Positions 8,873 to 18,479 are shown, counted from the first letter of the stretch. The stretch: 64,000 bases of DNA from Chitinophaga pollutisoli (GCF_038396755.1 NZ_CP149822.1:2418001-2482000), one strand, 5' to 3'. Made by a program: numbers and translations. The notes: generated by a model not told the origin, from the sequence alone.

Positions 8873-10105
8873 ATGCAAAACGATAAGCCCTTACTCCCAC
8901 GCCGCAAATTCCTCGGCAACCTGACGAAAGCCGGCCTCTTCGGCGCCGCCACCCTGGCCCCCGGCGCCCGCGCAGCCGCTACAGCCGTTTCGGACCCCGA
9001 GGCCGCCTCCGCCGCGGACGCCCACACTTTCCTCTGCCAGCCTTACCTCCAACACCCCATGCCCGATGGCATGACGGTCATGTGGCTCAGCAACAAACCC
9101 ACCTACTCCTGGGTGGAATACGGAGAATCCGAAGCCCTCGGCACCACCGCCCACCACGCCAGCGGCGGCATCGTCGACTCCTACAACACCCTCCACCGCA
9201 TCCGCCTCTCCCACCTCAAACCCGGAACTACCTACCATTACCGGGTGCACTCAAAGGAGATTGTCGAATTTCGGCCCTATAAACTCACCTACGGCGATAC
9301 CCTCGTCTCCGATATCCACACCTTCACCACACCCGCCCTCAAACCAACGGAAGTTTCCTGGCTTGTCATCAACGACATCCACGACCGCCCGGAAAGCATC
9401 CCTCACCTCACCAGCCTGGCCAAACAGCCATACGATTTCGTTTTCTTCAACGGCGATGTATTTGATTACCAGGAAGATGAGAAACAAATCATCGACCACC
9501 TCCTCGCCCCCGCCGGCAAGGCTTTCGCCTCCAAAACACCCTTCATCTTCACCCGCGGCAACCACGAAACCCGCGGCAAATACCGCCGCGAACTAGCCAA
9601 CTACTTCGACGGAAGCTATATTTTCGACCGCGTTTGGGGCCCCGTTCACTTCACCGTCCTCGATACCGGGGAAGACAAGCCCGACGACCACCCCGTATAC
9701 GCCGGCATCGTCAACTTCGATGAATACCGCCGGTTCCAGGCCGAAAACCTGAAAAAGATCGTCGCCTCCCCCGGTTTCAAAAAAGCGAAATTCCGGGTGG
9801 TGATGATGCACATCCCCCATTATTACTCCGGCGACTGGCATGGCCCTACCCATTGCCGCGAAATGTTCGCCGATATATTCGAAAAGGCCGGCGTCGACCT
9901 GTTCATCGCCGGGCACACCCATAAAATGGGCATCCACCAGCCGGTCAAAGGGCAGCACTCCTACCCGATTGTAATCGGCGGCGGACCGAAAGACGGCAAC
10001 CGCACGCTCATCCAGGTGAAAGCCACGGATAAGGACCTGCGGCTCGTTATGCTGAAAGACGATGGCTCCGAATTCGGGAAAGTGGACCTGAAAAGCAAAC
10101 GGTAA
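8873..10105 (+). CDS. Tat-exported metallophosphoesterase (purple acid phosphatase-like)
   Basis: 410 residues. The N-terminus has a twin-arginine motif (RRKFLG at 10-15) and a hydrophobic stretch ending in GARA, so it is likely exported folded. A fibronectin-III-like domain (about 50-150; PYLQHPMPDGMTVMW, LKPGTTYHYRV) precedes a calcineurin-like phosphoesterase domain with metal ligands in NDIHDR, NGDVFD, RGNHE, MHIPHYY and GHTHKMG. All five metal-binding blocks are present; the second metal site has NDIHD in place of the commoner DxH pattern with the same spacing. A phosphate-ester hydrolase of the cell envelope is the best call; the substrate is unknown. Confidence 0.85.
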   Translation: MQNDKPLLPRRKFLGNLTKAGLFGAATLAPGARAAATAVSDPEAASAADAHTFLCQPYLQHPMPDGMTVMWLSNKPTYSWVEYGESEALGTTAHHASGGIVDSYNTLHRIRLSHLKPGTTYHYRVHSKEIVEFRPYKLTYGDTLVSDIHTFTTPALKPTEVSWLVINDIHDRPESIPHLTSLAKQPYDFVFFNGDVFDYQEDEKQIIDHLLAPAGKAFASKTPFIFTRGNHETRGKYRRELANYFDGSYIFDRVWGPVHFTVLDTGEDKPDDHPVYAGIVNFDEYRRFQAENLKKIVASPGFKKAKFRVVMMHIPHYYSGDWHGPTHCREMFADIFEKAGVDLFIAGHTHKMGIHQPVKGQHSYPIVIGGGPKDGNRTLIQVKATDKDLRLVMLKDDGSEFGKVDLKSKR

Positions 10106-10120
10106 CCGGTATACCATGAA

Positions 10121-10157
10121 AAAGGGAAGCGCCCTCGCAGGTTGCTTCCCTTTTTTA
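10121..10157 (+). terminator. Terminator of the phosphoesterase gene
   Basis: AAAGGGAAGC (10121-10130) pairs with GCTTCCCTTT (10144-10153), followed by T. Confidence 0.85.
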
Positions 10158-10175
10158 TATATGGTGATGTTTGCT

Positions 10176-10802
10176 TTATCTGAGCGTGTCCGCCGGTTTG
10201 GCTTTGGGAACGCAGGCCCAGGGGTCTTCATCCCCTGGCATCACCCGCTTGTCCGCCGACCAGCAGAAATTCATGGGCTGGCTGGTGACGCTCACGAGTC
10301 GGATATTCACTTTCGTCCCTTTCCGGGAATTGCTGGCCTGGATCGTCCGGGTGCCTTTTTCTGGGATATTATGGATGGTATAAGGTTCCGATTTGAAGAC
10401 GCTGCCGTTCCCGCGAAGGTATTCCACTACCACTACAGCATTGTCCAGCGGATATTCCGTTTGGTTCCGCAGCGTGATGTCCAGGTTGCGGATGCCGCCC
10501 AGGAAGCCGGTTTTGTAATCCCCGGTATGCAGGGTGATGTATTGTTTCCAGTTGCGGCGGAAATATTCCCGGCGGTCCACGAAAGTGGCCTGCATCTGTG
10601 ATTGCATGTCTTTCCGGTCCACGATCTGCTGGGTGGTGCGGTTGCTGAGGGTGAGGCGGTCTTTCAGTTCCTGGTTTTCCCGGATCAGCCCTGCATTCAC
10701 CCGTAACAGCGTACGGGCGCGGTTTTGGTCGTGGCAGGATTTGATGCCCAGGGCCAGGGCTACCACGGATAAAGCGGCGATTAATATCCAATTTGGACGC
10801 AT
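10176..10802 (-). CDS. Hypothetical single-pass membrane protein with coiled coil
   Basis: 208 residues from the ATG at 10802, which is preceded by an unusually clear Shine-Dalgarno run (AGGGGGG, 3 bases before the ATG); an in-frame ATG at 10838 lacks one. A membrane segment (about 4-22) is followed by a heptad-like stretch with NRARTLLRVNAGLIRENQELKDRL, read in parts. The C-terminal domain has several beta-strand-like runs (LDITLRNQTEYPLDNAVVVVEY). I do not recognise the family. It lies downstream of the TolC operon but beyond that operon's terminator. Confidence 0.7.
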   Translation of the reverse strand: MRPNWILIAALSVVALALGIKSCHDQNRARTLLRVNAGLIRENQELKDRLTLSNRTTQQIVDRKDMQSQMQATFVDRREYFRRNWKQYITLHTGDYKTGFLGGIRNLDITLRNQTEYPLDNAVVVVEYLRGNGSVFKSEPYTIHNIPEKGTRTIQASNSRKGTKVNIRLVSVTSQPMNFCWSADKRVMPGDEDPWACVPKAKPADTLR

Positions 10803-10810
10803 ATCCCCCC

Positions 10811-10853
10811 TATAGAAAAAATAATGCCGGATTTTCAACGGAGAAAACCCGGC
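10811..10853 (-). terminator. Terminator of the efflux operon
   Basis: GCCGGGTTTT/AAAATCCGGC stem (10826-10853, one mismatch), followed on the minus strand by ATTATTTTTT. Confidence 0.7.
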
Positions 10854-10877
10854 ACCGTCTGGTATATGGCTCCGTTT

Positions 10878-12347
10878 TTAGTCTTCGTCGAATTCGTACC
10901 GGATCTTTTCGTTCTTCTCGAAATCATACAGCGTCAGCCGGCGGAGGGTGTAATAATTGTTCCAGAAGTTGCGCAGGGCGCTGATGAACGACTGCGAAGC
11001 CTGGTCTTTTTCCTGCTGCGCCAGGTTGAGGTCGGTGATGCTGATCTTCCCGATGAGATAGCGTTGCTTGGTGATTTCGTAGCGCAGCCCGGCGATGGTA
11101 TCCGCCTTTGCGGCGCTGGCCAGCACGCGTTTCTGGATATTGAACTGCTGCGTTTGGAGGAACACTTCCTGCTCAAATTTCCTTTCTTCCTGCTGTACGT
11201 CGATCTCGATCAGGTCGCGGTTGGCTTTCGCCTGGCGCACCCTGTTGCGCGCGCGCCCCCAGTCCATGATCGGGATCCCCACGCCTACGCTGAGGTTCTG
11301 CTGCACTTCGCCGCCGGCGTACGCCTGCCGCAGTTTCTCGTCGCTGTTCCGCTGCCCGAGCTGCGCCTGCAGGTTGAATTCGTACCCGTTATAAGCCTTC
11401 GCCGCGGCTACGTCCCGGCTGGCTTCCAGGCGGCGGCGGCGGAATTCCAGCACGCTCTGGCGATTGCTCCCCGCCTCGGCCACGGCTTTATCGAGCGGCA
11501 CGTCGAACTGCGGCACCTCATCCGGCATCTCCAGTTTAATGTCCGCGTCTTTCGGCATATTGAGGAAACGTTTCAGCTCCTGGTACGCCATTTCCAGCTG
11601 GAGGGTCGACTGCTCGAGGGTGTTGCGCGCGTTGAGCAAACTCAGTTCGATCTGCAGCAATTCGTTCTCCGCGATCTTCCCCAGGTCGAAGCGGCCTTTG
11701 GATATTTTGTACAACGTATCGGTGTTGTTCACATTCTGCTGGTAAATCCTTACCTGCACCTGCGCCGTGAGCGCCGCAAAGAAGTAAGAAGCCCCGTCGA
11801 GCCCCACGATCTCCAGGTCTTCCACATATTGCCGCTTACTTTCATCATACGCGATCGGCGCAATCATCCGCTCCCAGCGGAACGGGTTGTACACGATCGA
11901 AGGCTGGTTATAATTGATGGAAAACGGCGTGGCCAGGTAATTCTGCGACGACAGATCGCCGAACACGTCGAACCGGCTGAGATCGGAGCGAACGGAAAAA
12001 GAGCCCCCGGTCCAGGGAACGTTTTGCCGCAAACCCAGCCCCAGCGAGGTGTTGGATGTCTTCCTCCGGATGTATTCGATCTTACCATCTGGCTGCAATA
12101 CTTCCACTGTTTCGCCGAACGGGCTGCTGCTGTTATTAAAGTTCAATACCAGCTGCGGCATCTGCCCCGATTTGAAATACCGGTAAGCATACATCGAATT
12201 CAGCGCGCGGCTCTGAGCCCGGTAATAAGAGGGCGAATTGCGCTGCGCCATCGAAATCACCTCTTTCAGCTTCAGCGACTGTTGCGCCTTTGCGGCGGGT
12301 ATGAGGGAAGCCGCCGATATGGCGGACAGGATCACTTTTTTAAGCAT
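10878..12347 (-). CDS. TolC-family outer membrane efflux protein
   Basis: 489 residues from the ATG at 12347, chosen because a standard signal peptide (MLKKVILSAISAASLIPAAKAQ, cleaved after AKA) starts there and because it overlaps the permease stop by 8 bases, a translational-coupling arrangement. The body has the two long helical repeats of outer-membrane efflux proteins (for example LLQIELSLLNARNTLEQS and LNLAQQEKDQASQ) forming the trimeric channel. It is the last gene of the adaptor - permease - channel operon, giving a route from cytoplasm or periplasm to the outside. Confidence 0.9.
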   Translation of the reverse strand: MLKKVILSAISAASLIPAAKAQQSLKLKEVISMAQRNSPSYYRAQSRALNSMYAYRYFKSGQMPQLVLNFNNSSSPFGETVEVLQPDGKIEYIRRKTSNTSLGLGLRQNVPWTGGSFSVRSDLSRFDVFGDLSSQNYLATPFSINYNQPSIVYNPFRWERMIAPIAYDESKRQYVEDLEIVGLDGASYFFAALTAQVQVRIYQQNVNNTDTLYKISKGRFDLGKIAENELLQIELSLLNARNTLEQSTLQLEMAYQELKRFLNMPKDADIKLEMPDEVPQFDVPLDKAVAEAGSNRQSVLEFRRRRLEASRDVAAAKAYNGYEFNLQAQLGQRNSDEKLRQAYAGGEVQQNLSVGVGIPIMDWGRARNRVRQAKANRDLIEIDVQQEERKFEQEVFLQTQQFNIQKRVLASAAKADTIAGLRYEITKQRYLIGKISITDLNLAQQEKDQASQSFISALRNFWNNYYTLRRLTLYDFEKNEKIRYEFDED

Positions 12348-13683
12348 GGCGTAAACATTCAATTGGGTTCTGGTTGGCGGCCTTCCGTGCCGGGGAGATC
12401 CCGAAGATCAATCCCACGGAGGATGCCAGCACAAAGGATAAAAGGATGGAAATAGCGGAAATGATGGTTTTGATATCGGCGACCTTATCCACGAAATACG
12501 CGCCGGCTACGCCAAGCAATATACCGATGATGCCGCCGCAAAGACTGATCAGCACGGCTTCGAACAAAAACTGCATGACGATGTCGGTCTTCTGCGCGCC
12601 CAGCGCCATCCGGATGCCGATCTCTTTGGTCCGTTCCAGTACAGACGCCAGCATGATGTTCATGATCCCGATACCACCTACCAGCAGCGAGATGCCCGCG
12701 ATGGCGCTCAATACGATATTGAACACGTCTTTCGTTTTCTGTTGCTGCTTCAGGAGCTGCTCCGGGATTGAGACTTCGAAATCCTCCACATCCGAATGCC
12801 GCCGTTTCAGCATGCGGGAAATGATGCCTGCCGATTCCGTAAGCTGCTCCGGGTCGCGGACCTTCACGATCAGCTGGTCGAGCTGGTGCACAGGCGGCGG
12901 ATTGGTATTCCGCTCCCAGCGGTTCTCCGATATGCGGAAGGCGGGGTTGCGGTAGCGGAGCACGGCCGTCTGGATGGGAATGTACACGTCCATATTGTAA
13001 TCGCGGATGCCGAGGTTTTCTTTCGTGGCGCTGCTGATCAGCTTCTCGTCGGTCACCCCGATCACGCGGAGCCATTGCTGGCCGCACTTGATGTCTTTGC
13101 CGATGGGATCTTCCGACAAAAAGAACTTCCGCTTCACGCCGGCGCCGATGATGCAAACGCCTTCGCCTTTCGACAATTGTTCCGCGTTGAACATCCTGCC
13201 TTCCGACAGCCCGATGTTGTTCAGCTGGAAGAAGGACGGTTCCACGCCAACGGTTTTTAGTTTTTTGCTTTTGCTTTTATAGATGATGTCCTGGTCGAGG
13301 ATCATTTCCGCGCTGATGGCTTCCACGGTGGGCACCATTTTCAGGATCGAATGCGCGTCGGCCAGGGTGAGGCCTTTGGAGAATTTGGCTTTCTTTTCCT
13401 GTCCGTTCGTTTTCTTTTCTTCCGCATCGTCTGTCCCTTCTTTTTCCTCATTTTCTTTCTTTTCCGTTACGGGTTTGATGACGATGTTATTGACGCCGAC
13501 CAGTTTCATCTGGTTCATGATTTCTTCTTTGGCGCCCCGGCCGATGGCCAGCATGGCGATCACGGCGCCAACGCCGAAGATGATGCCCAGCGCGGTCAGG
13601 AACGATCGCAGCCGGTTGGCCACGAGGGAATCCAGCGCGATGCGCAGGTTATTGCTATTGCGGGTACCCCATAATTGCTGCAT
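12340..13683 (-). CDS. MacB-like ABC transporter permease (FtsX domain only)
   Basis: 447 residues. Membrane segment near 27-48, a large periplasmic MacB_PCD domain with a charged insertion (about 80-105: KKENEEKEGTDDAEEKK), then three membrane segments in the C-terminal FtsX domain with GGIGIMNIMLASVLERTKEIGIR and MALGAQ. MacB of E. coli is fused to its ATPase; here the ATPase is neither fused nor encoded in the operon. The gene lies 18 bases after the adaptor gene, so the three proteins probably act as a tripartite exporter with an ATPase encoded elsewhere. Confidence 0.9.
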   Translation of the reverse strand: MQQLWGTRNSNNLRIALDSLVANRLRSFLTALGIIFGVGAVIAMLAIGRGAKEEIMNQMKLVGVNNIVIKPVTEKKENEEKEGTDDAEEKKTNGQEKKAKFSKGLTLADAHSILKMVPTVEAISAEMILDQDIIYKSKSKKLKTVGVEPSFFQLNNIGLSEGRMFNAEQLSKGEGVCIIGAGVKRKFFLSEDPIGKDIKCGQQWLRVIGVTDEKLISSATKENLGIRDYNMDVYIPIQTAVLRYRNPAFRISENRWERNTNPPPVHQLDQLIVKVRDPEQLTESAGIISRMLKRRHSDVEDFEVSIPEQLLKQQQKTKDVFNIVLSAIAGISLLVGGIGIMNIMLASVLERTKEIGIRMALGAQKTDIVMQFLFEAVLISLCGGIIGILLGVAGAYFVDKVADIKTIISAISILLSFVLASSVGLIFGISPARKAANQNPIECLRHA

Positions 13684-13701
13684 GTGTGGCGGGTTTGAGC
13701 G

Positions 13702-14949
13702 TTATTGAATGGGGAGGATGGTATTGTCTTTTGCGGAAGCTGGTTCCGACATGAAGACTTCATCTCCCGCGGCCAGCCCTTTTTCCACGATCACCACTTC
13801 GTCGTTGCTCTTACCCAGCGCCACTTCCCGCTTTTCGATCGCGTTGCCGCGGCGGATATACACATAGCTTTTGGACTTTTCGCTGAAAACGCTTTCCAGC
13901 GGGATGGTCAGCTTGTCGGGCACTTCGTTGATGAGGATATTGTTGGAGGTGGTCATCCCGGGTTTGAGGATGGAGTCCACTTTCTCGAGTTTGATCATCA
14001 CTTCAAAAACCTTTGCGTTGGAGCCGGGGCGGTTTTCGCCGATGTTGGCCACGGAGGTCACGGTGCCGGAGAGTTTCACTTCCGGGAAAGCGTCGAGCCC
14101 CATGGTCACGCTTTGCCCTTTTTTGATCTTGCTGATATCGACTTCGTTGATATACGTTTTGGAGAGCATGCTGCTGAGATCGGGCAGCATGGCGAGGTTG
14201 GGGTCCCAGCTGCGGATGGAGGAGCCGGATTTCTTTTTGCCGCCCTGCGACCAGTCGTTCACATACACGAGCAAACCGTTTTTAGGCGCTTTAATAGTGA
14301 ATTTGCTTTTCAGGTCTTCGAGGTTGTTGAGGTTATTCTGATGGCGGGCCACGTCGCGGTTGGCTTGTTCCATCTTCGCGACGCTTTGTCGTTCCTTGAT
14401 GCGGTGTTTTTCTTCCAGCTGTTCGAGATCGCGCTTTGCCTTGTCGAGATCGAGCTCGGCCTGGCGTATAGTGGCCGGTGGCTCGTATTTGCTCAGCTGC
14501 AGGGCAATCTGTTTCTGTTCGAGAGTGAAGTACATATTGGTGATGCCGTCCCGCGATTCGCGGAGCTGCAGCGTAGTGTCGAGCGCGGTTTGGGAAAGGG
14601 TGGTTTGCGCGCGGTCGAGCTCCATGCGCACGTCGCCGATCTTCTTATTAACGACGGCGGCATCGAGCGTGGCAATGTAATCCCCTTCCTTCACGGTGAT
14701 GCCTTCGGCCACCATATCCTGGATTTTCACGTCTTCATAAATCTGGTTCGCCTGGAGCGGAGGGGCCTGGATGTAGACGGTATTTTCGGCCATAAGCTCA
14801 CCGGGGCTGGCCACGATGTCGCGGAACATATCCTTTTTGACGGTGGCGCGGGCGCCGGGGCCTTCAGCCTTCTTGCCGAACACGAAATAGCCAACCAGGG
14901 CGCAAACAAACAGGAGAGCGGCGAGGAGCCACCATTTTTTCTTTAACAT
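13702..14949 (-). CDS. Periplasmic adaptor (HlyD/MacA family)
   Basis: 415 residues. One N-terminal membrane segment (about 6-24), a lipoyl/barrel-sandwich half (LDAAVVNKKIGDVR region), a long coiled-coil hairpin (about 125-205, rich in E, K, Q), the second half (FTIKAPKNGLLVYVNDW) and beta-barrel plus membrane-proximal domains (GQSVTMGLDAFPEVKLSGTV; LTIPLESVF). It bridges the inner-membrane permease and the TolC channel. First gene of the operon; the sequence TACCCTTG on the minus strand (complement of 14973-14980) is one base off the -7 consensus. Confidence 0.9.
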   Translation of the reverse strand: MLKKKWWLLAALLFVCALVGYFVFGKKAEGPGARATVKKDMFRDIVASPGELMAENTVYIQAPPLQANQIYEDVKIQDMVAEGITVKEGDYIATLDAAVVNKKIGDVRMELDRAQTTLSQTALDTTLQLRESRDGITNMYFTLEQKQIALQLSKYEPPATIRQAELDLDKAKRDLEQLEEKHRIKERQSVAKMEQANRDVARHQNNLNNLEDLKSKFTIKAPKNGLLVYVNDWSQGGKKKSGSSIRSWDPNLAMLPDLSSMLSKTYINEVDISKIKKGQSVTMGLDAFPEVKLSGTVTSVANIGENRPGSNAKVFEVMIKLEKVDSILKPGMTTSNNILINEVPDKLTIPLESVFSEKSKSYVYIRRGNAIEKREVALGKSNDEVVIVEKGLAAGDEVFMSEPASAKDNTILPIQ

Positions 14950-15213
14950 AGCGGAGCGTGTGTGGTATGAGTCAAGGGTATAATGCTGTGTATAGTTTAG
15001 GTATCAGTTTGCGTATTCCGCCCCTGGCGGCTTTATCGGGATGCACGGGTGCTGTTATTCCATAAAAATAACCGGGGAAAGCTAAACGAAAAGTTAATTG
15101 TTTCGAAAGATGGGAATCGCATTTTCAAACGTGATTTATATGGGGCAGACGGGATTATCTTCGACATAACGCAGCTAAATTTGCCCGGATGAATAACGGA
15201 ATCCAATATATTT

Positions 15214-15221
15214 TATTTTTG
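15214..15221 (+). promoter_or_regulatory. -7 element before the GNAT-like gene
   Basis: TATTTTTG ends 5 bases before the ATG at 15227. A second exact element, TAAATTTG, is at 15176-15183. Neither has a clear TTG at -33. Confidence 0.45.
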
Positions 15222-15226
15222 CACCC

Positions 15227-16399
15227 ATGGCCCAGATGAAAATAATACCAGTAAAAGATGAAAAAACGGCGCGGGCATTCCTCGACGTTCACGTGCAGTT
15301 GAATAAAGACAAGGAAGGTTGGATCCAACCGCTGGATAAAGACATTGAAGATATTTTCGACCCGGAGAAGAACAAGGCATTCCGTTTCGGGGAGGCTGTC
15401 CGCTGGGTAATAACCGACGAATCGGGCAGGCTTACGGGCAGGATCGCCGCCTTCGTCAACAAACGATATAAGTCTGTCGGCGACGAATTCCCCGTGGGCG
15501 GCGCCGGATTTTTCGATTGTGTGGACGACCAGGAGGCCGCCAATCTCCTGTTCGACACGGCGAAGGCCTGGCTGGCGGAAAGGGGCATGGAGGCGATGGA
15601 CGGGCCCATCAATTTCGGCGACCGGGACCGCTGGTGGGGGCTGCAGGTGGAAGGATATGTAAATCCGCCCTTCGGGATGGCTTACAATCCGCCGTATTAC
15701 CAGCAATTGTTCGAAAACTACGGGTTTCAGCCGTTCTTCCACCAGATATGCTTCGGGCTGGATGTGCAGACCACCCTGCAGAGCAAGTTCCATTCCCGCC
15801 ACGCCAACATCGCGGCCGACCCGGCTTTTACGGCCCGGCACCTCAAAAAAGACCAGCTGGATAAGTTCGCTACCGATTTCGTGACAGTGTACAACAAAGC
15901 CTGGGCCGGGCACGGGGGCAATAAAGAGATGAGCCGGGAGCAGGCCATCCTGATTTTCCGGAAAATGAAACCGGTGATGGACGAGGAAGTGATCTGGTTC
16001 GTATATCATAATGAAGAGCCGGTTGCCTGCTGGCTGAATCTGCCCGACCTCAACCAGTATTTCAAGCACATGGGCGGCAAATTCGGCCTGTTGCAAAAGC
16101 TGCAGTTCCTCTGGCTGAAGATGACCGGCGCCTGCCGGAAGTTTACCGGGCTGGTGTTCGGCGTGGTCCCGGAATTCCAGGGTAAGGGCGTGGATTCATA
16201 TATGATCGTGGAAGGAGCGAAGATCATACAGGCCCGGAAGCGCTACGATGAATATGAAATGCAATGGGTGGGCGACTGGAACCCCAAGATGCTCAATGTG
16301 GCCGAAAGCCTGGGCGGGTTCCACAGCCGGAAGCTGACCACTTACCGGTACCTGTTCGACCGGCAGCGGGAGTTCCACCGGCACCCGCTCATCCAATAA
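15227..16399 (+). CDS. GNAT-like acyltransferase superfamily protein
   Basis: 390 residues. An N-terminal region (ARAFLDVHVQLNKDKEGWIQPL) with an acyltransferase-like sheet (VGGAGFFDCVDDQEAANLLFDTAKAWL, read in parts) and GPINFGDRDRWWG near 125 is followed by a C-terminal half ending in PEFQGKGVDSYMIVEGAKII, which fits the acetyl-CoA-binding loop and helix of GNAT folds. Close relatives are annotated only as GNAT family or hypothetical, so the substrate is unknown. Two in-frame starts are possible: 15227, almost on the promoter element, or ATG 15236 (MKIIPVKDEK), which leaves a short leader. Confidence 0.7.
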   Translation: MAQMKIIPVKDEKTARAFLDVHVQLNKDKEGWIQPLDKDIEDIFDPEKNKAFRFGEAVRWVITDESGRLTGRIAAFVNKRYKSVGDEFPVGGAGFFDCVDDQEAANLLFDTAKAWLAERGMEAMDGPINFGDRDRWWGLQVEGYVNPPFGMAYNPPYYQQLFENYGFQPFFHQICFGLDVQTTLQSKFHSRHANIAADPAFTARHLKKDQLDKFATDFVTVYNKAWAGHGGNKEMSREQAILIFRKMKPVMDEEVIWFVYHNEEPVACWLNLPDLNQYFKHMGGKFGLLQKLQFLWLKMTGACRKFTGLVFGVVPEFQGKGVDSYMIVEGAKIIQARKRYDEYEMQWVGDWNPKMLNVAESLGGFHSRKLTTYRYLFDRQREFHRHPLIQ

Positions 16400-16413
16400 G
16401 GAGAAATTTGCTG

Positions 16414-16440
16414 AAACCGGCCATAGCGGCCGGTTTTCGT
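16414..16440 (+). terminator. Terminator after the GNAT-like gene
   Basis: AAACCGGCC/GGCCGGTTT stem (16414-16436) with a 5-base loop, followed by a T-rich stretch. Confidence 0.65.
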
Positions 16441-16504
16441 TTTCCTGCTTTTTACTTCCTGTTTTTTGCGTTACTTTCGGCTTTTGGAAAGGAGCGACTC
16501 CCAC

Positions 16505-18374
16505 ATGGAAAATTTTATTGTATCGGCCCGTAAGTACCGCCCGCAGAACTTCTCTACGGTGGTAGGGCAAGCCCACATCACTACCACACTCAAGAATGCC
16601 ATCCGCAATAACCAGCTGGCGCATGCCTTCCTGTTTTGCGGCCCCAGGGGCGTGGGTAAAACCACCTGCGCCAGGATCCTCGCTAAAACCATCAACTGCG
16701 AGAACCTCCAGCCCGACGGCGAAGCGTGCGACAAATGCGACTCCTGCCGGACGTTCAACGACGGCGCTTCCTTCAACATCCACGAGCTCGACGCCGCCTC
16801 CAACAACTCGGTCGACGATATCCGGACCCTGGTAGACCAGGTCCGCTTCGCGCCGCAGGCAGGCAAATACAAGATATATATCATCGATGAGGTGCACATG
16901 CTCAGCTCGTCGGCTTTCAACGCGTTCCTGAAAACGCTGGAAGAGCCGCCGTCCTACGCCATCTTCATCCTTGCCACCACCGAAAAGCACAAGATCCTCC
17001 CCACTATTCTGTCCCGTTGCCAGATCTTCGATTTCAGAAGGATCACGATACAGGACACGGTGGACCATTTACAGGATATCGTTTCCAAAGAACAGCTTTC
17101 CGCCGAGGCGGACGCCCTGCACCTCATCGCCCAGAAGACCGATGGCTGCATGCGCGATTCCCTCAGCACGCTCGATAAGATCGTGAGCTTTACGGGCGGG
17201 CAGCTGACTTATCAAAATACCCTTGAGCACCTCAATATCCTCGATTACGACTACTTTTTCCGGATCATGGAAGGGGTGCTGGTCCAGGATATCGCGGGCT
17301 CGCTGCTGATATTCGACGAGATCCTGCAGAAGGGTTTCGAAGGCGACAACTTCCTGGGCGGGCTGGCCGAGTTCCTGCGTAACCTGTTGGTTTGCAAGGA
17401 CGATAAAGTGCTTCACCTCATGGAAGTGTCTGCCAACCTGAAGGACCGTTACCGCCAGATGAGCGGCCGCCTGAGCGCGCCTTACATCGTAACGGCCCTG
17501 CAATTGCTGAACGACACCGAGATCGGCTACCGCATGGCGCGGAACAAGCGTCTTCATGTGGAGATGGCCCTGATCCGGCTTTGTTACCTGCAGCAGGCCG
17601 TAACGCTTGTCAGCAATGAGCAGACGGGCGAAGTGGTAAAAAAACTTGATTCCTGAAGGCACTCACCAGCGCCTGCGGGCTCCCCTCCCCACCCCGGTTT
17701 ACGGCAAACCGGCTACCAGCAAAACGATCACACCGCCTGAACCGCGGCTGACCATAGAATCCGGCGCTGCGCAGCCCGCGCAAGCCAGCGCCCCGGCTCC
17801 GGTGACCCCGAAGCCGGCTCCTGTAACTGCACCAGCGCCTGTATCGGCGGCGCCTCCGGCAGCCAGCGCTCCCCGGCCCGCCGGGCCCGGCATTGGCAGC
17901 GCGGCAACACCCAAATTGACCGGCCTGGCAGCTATGAAAGAAGCCCTGGCCGCCAAGCAGCAACAAAAAGCGGATACGCCTAAAGCGTCCATCCCCTTAA
18001 CGGCAGGCGCGGTGGCCGTGTACTGGGACGAATTTATCGACCGGTTCCGGCAGGCCAATAAAATGACGGTGGTGGGCAACCTCCAGCTGGCGCAAACCGA
18101 GCTGGTAAGCGCCGAAGAGATCAGCATTACCAGCCGGAATATCGTGCAGTACCGGTTTATGGAAGAAGAAAAGCTGGAGATCTCCGAGTTCTTCAAGCAG
18201 AAATTCCGGAATAAAGACCTGGTGCTGACCCTTCACCTCGACGAATCACGGCAGGCCGAAGTAGATACCGGACCGGAGCCCCTGTCCAGCAAGCAACAAT
18301 TTGCACGGATGATGGAAAAATACCCCCTGGTAAAGGAACTGAGAGACCGGCTCAACATGGAATTGGATTTTTAA
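16505..18374 (+). CDS. dnaX: DNA polymerase III subunits gamma/tau (frame change at an A7 run)
   Basis: Clamp-loader ATPase. The first frame (16505-17656, 383 residues) has the Walker A GPRGVGKT (46-53), zinc cysteines 65, 75, 78 and 81, DEVH and the sensor region TEKHKILPTILSRCQ. It stops three codons after an A7 run at 17638-17644. The tail continues in another frame from 17640 to 18374: a Pro/Ala-rich linker, then a tau C-terminal domain (VYWDEFIDRFRQANKMTVV...MELDF). Losing one A, or gaining two, joins them into about 622 residues. This may be a programmed slip giving gamma and tau, as in E. coli and Thermus, or an assembly error. The start at 16505 has GGAG 12 bases upstream. Confidence 0.9.
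17638..17674 (+). promoter_or_regulatory. Candidate slippage site and hairpin in dnaX
   Basis: A7 at 17638-17644, the gamma-frame stop at 17654-17656, and a hairpin starting directly after it (AGGC at 17657-17660 with GCCT at 17671-17674, inner pairs CT/AG). Confidence 0.4.
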
Positions 18375-18425
18375 CGTAACATTCCTTTGGGAACGACTAT
18401 TTTTAAACTCCCGCACACTGCATCC

Positions 18426-18457
18426 TTTGCGTTTTTGCGCAAAAACTTGTAGGTTTG
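18426..18457 (+). promoter_or_regulatory. Promoter of pdhC with an internal palindrome
   Basis: TTTG (18426-18429), 20 bases, TAGGTTTG (18450-18457). The perfect 16-base palindrome GTTTTTGCGCAAAAAC (18431-18446) fills the spacer, a typical place for a repressor operator. Confidence 0.65.
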
Positions 18458-18479
18458 GGCAAAATTTCGAAGAAACACT

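Noticed and set aside
15189..15239. 16-residue leader peptide frame before the GNAT-like gene (MNNGIQYILFLHPWPR)
   Set aside because: An exact -7 element precedes it, but there is no terminator or antiterminator structure and no repeated regulatory codons, so a leader-peptide attenuator is not supported.
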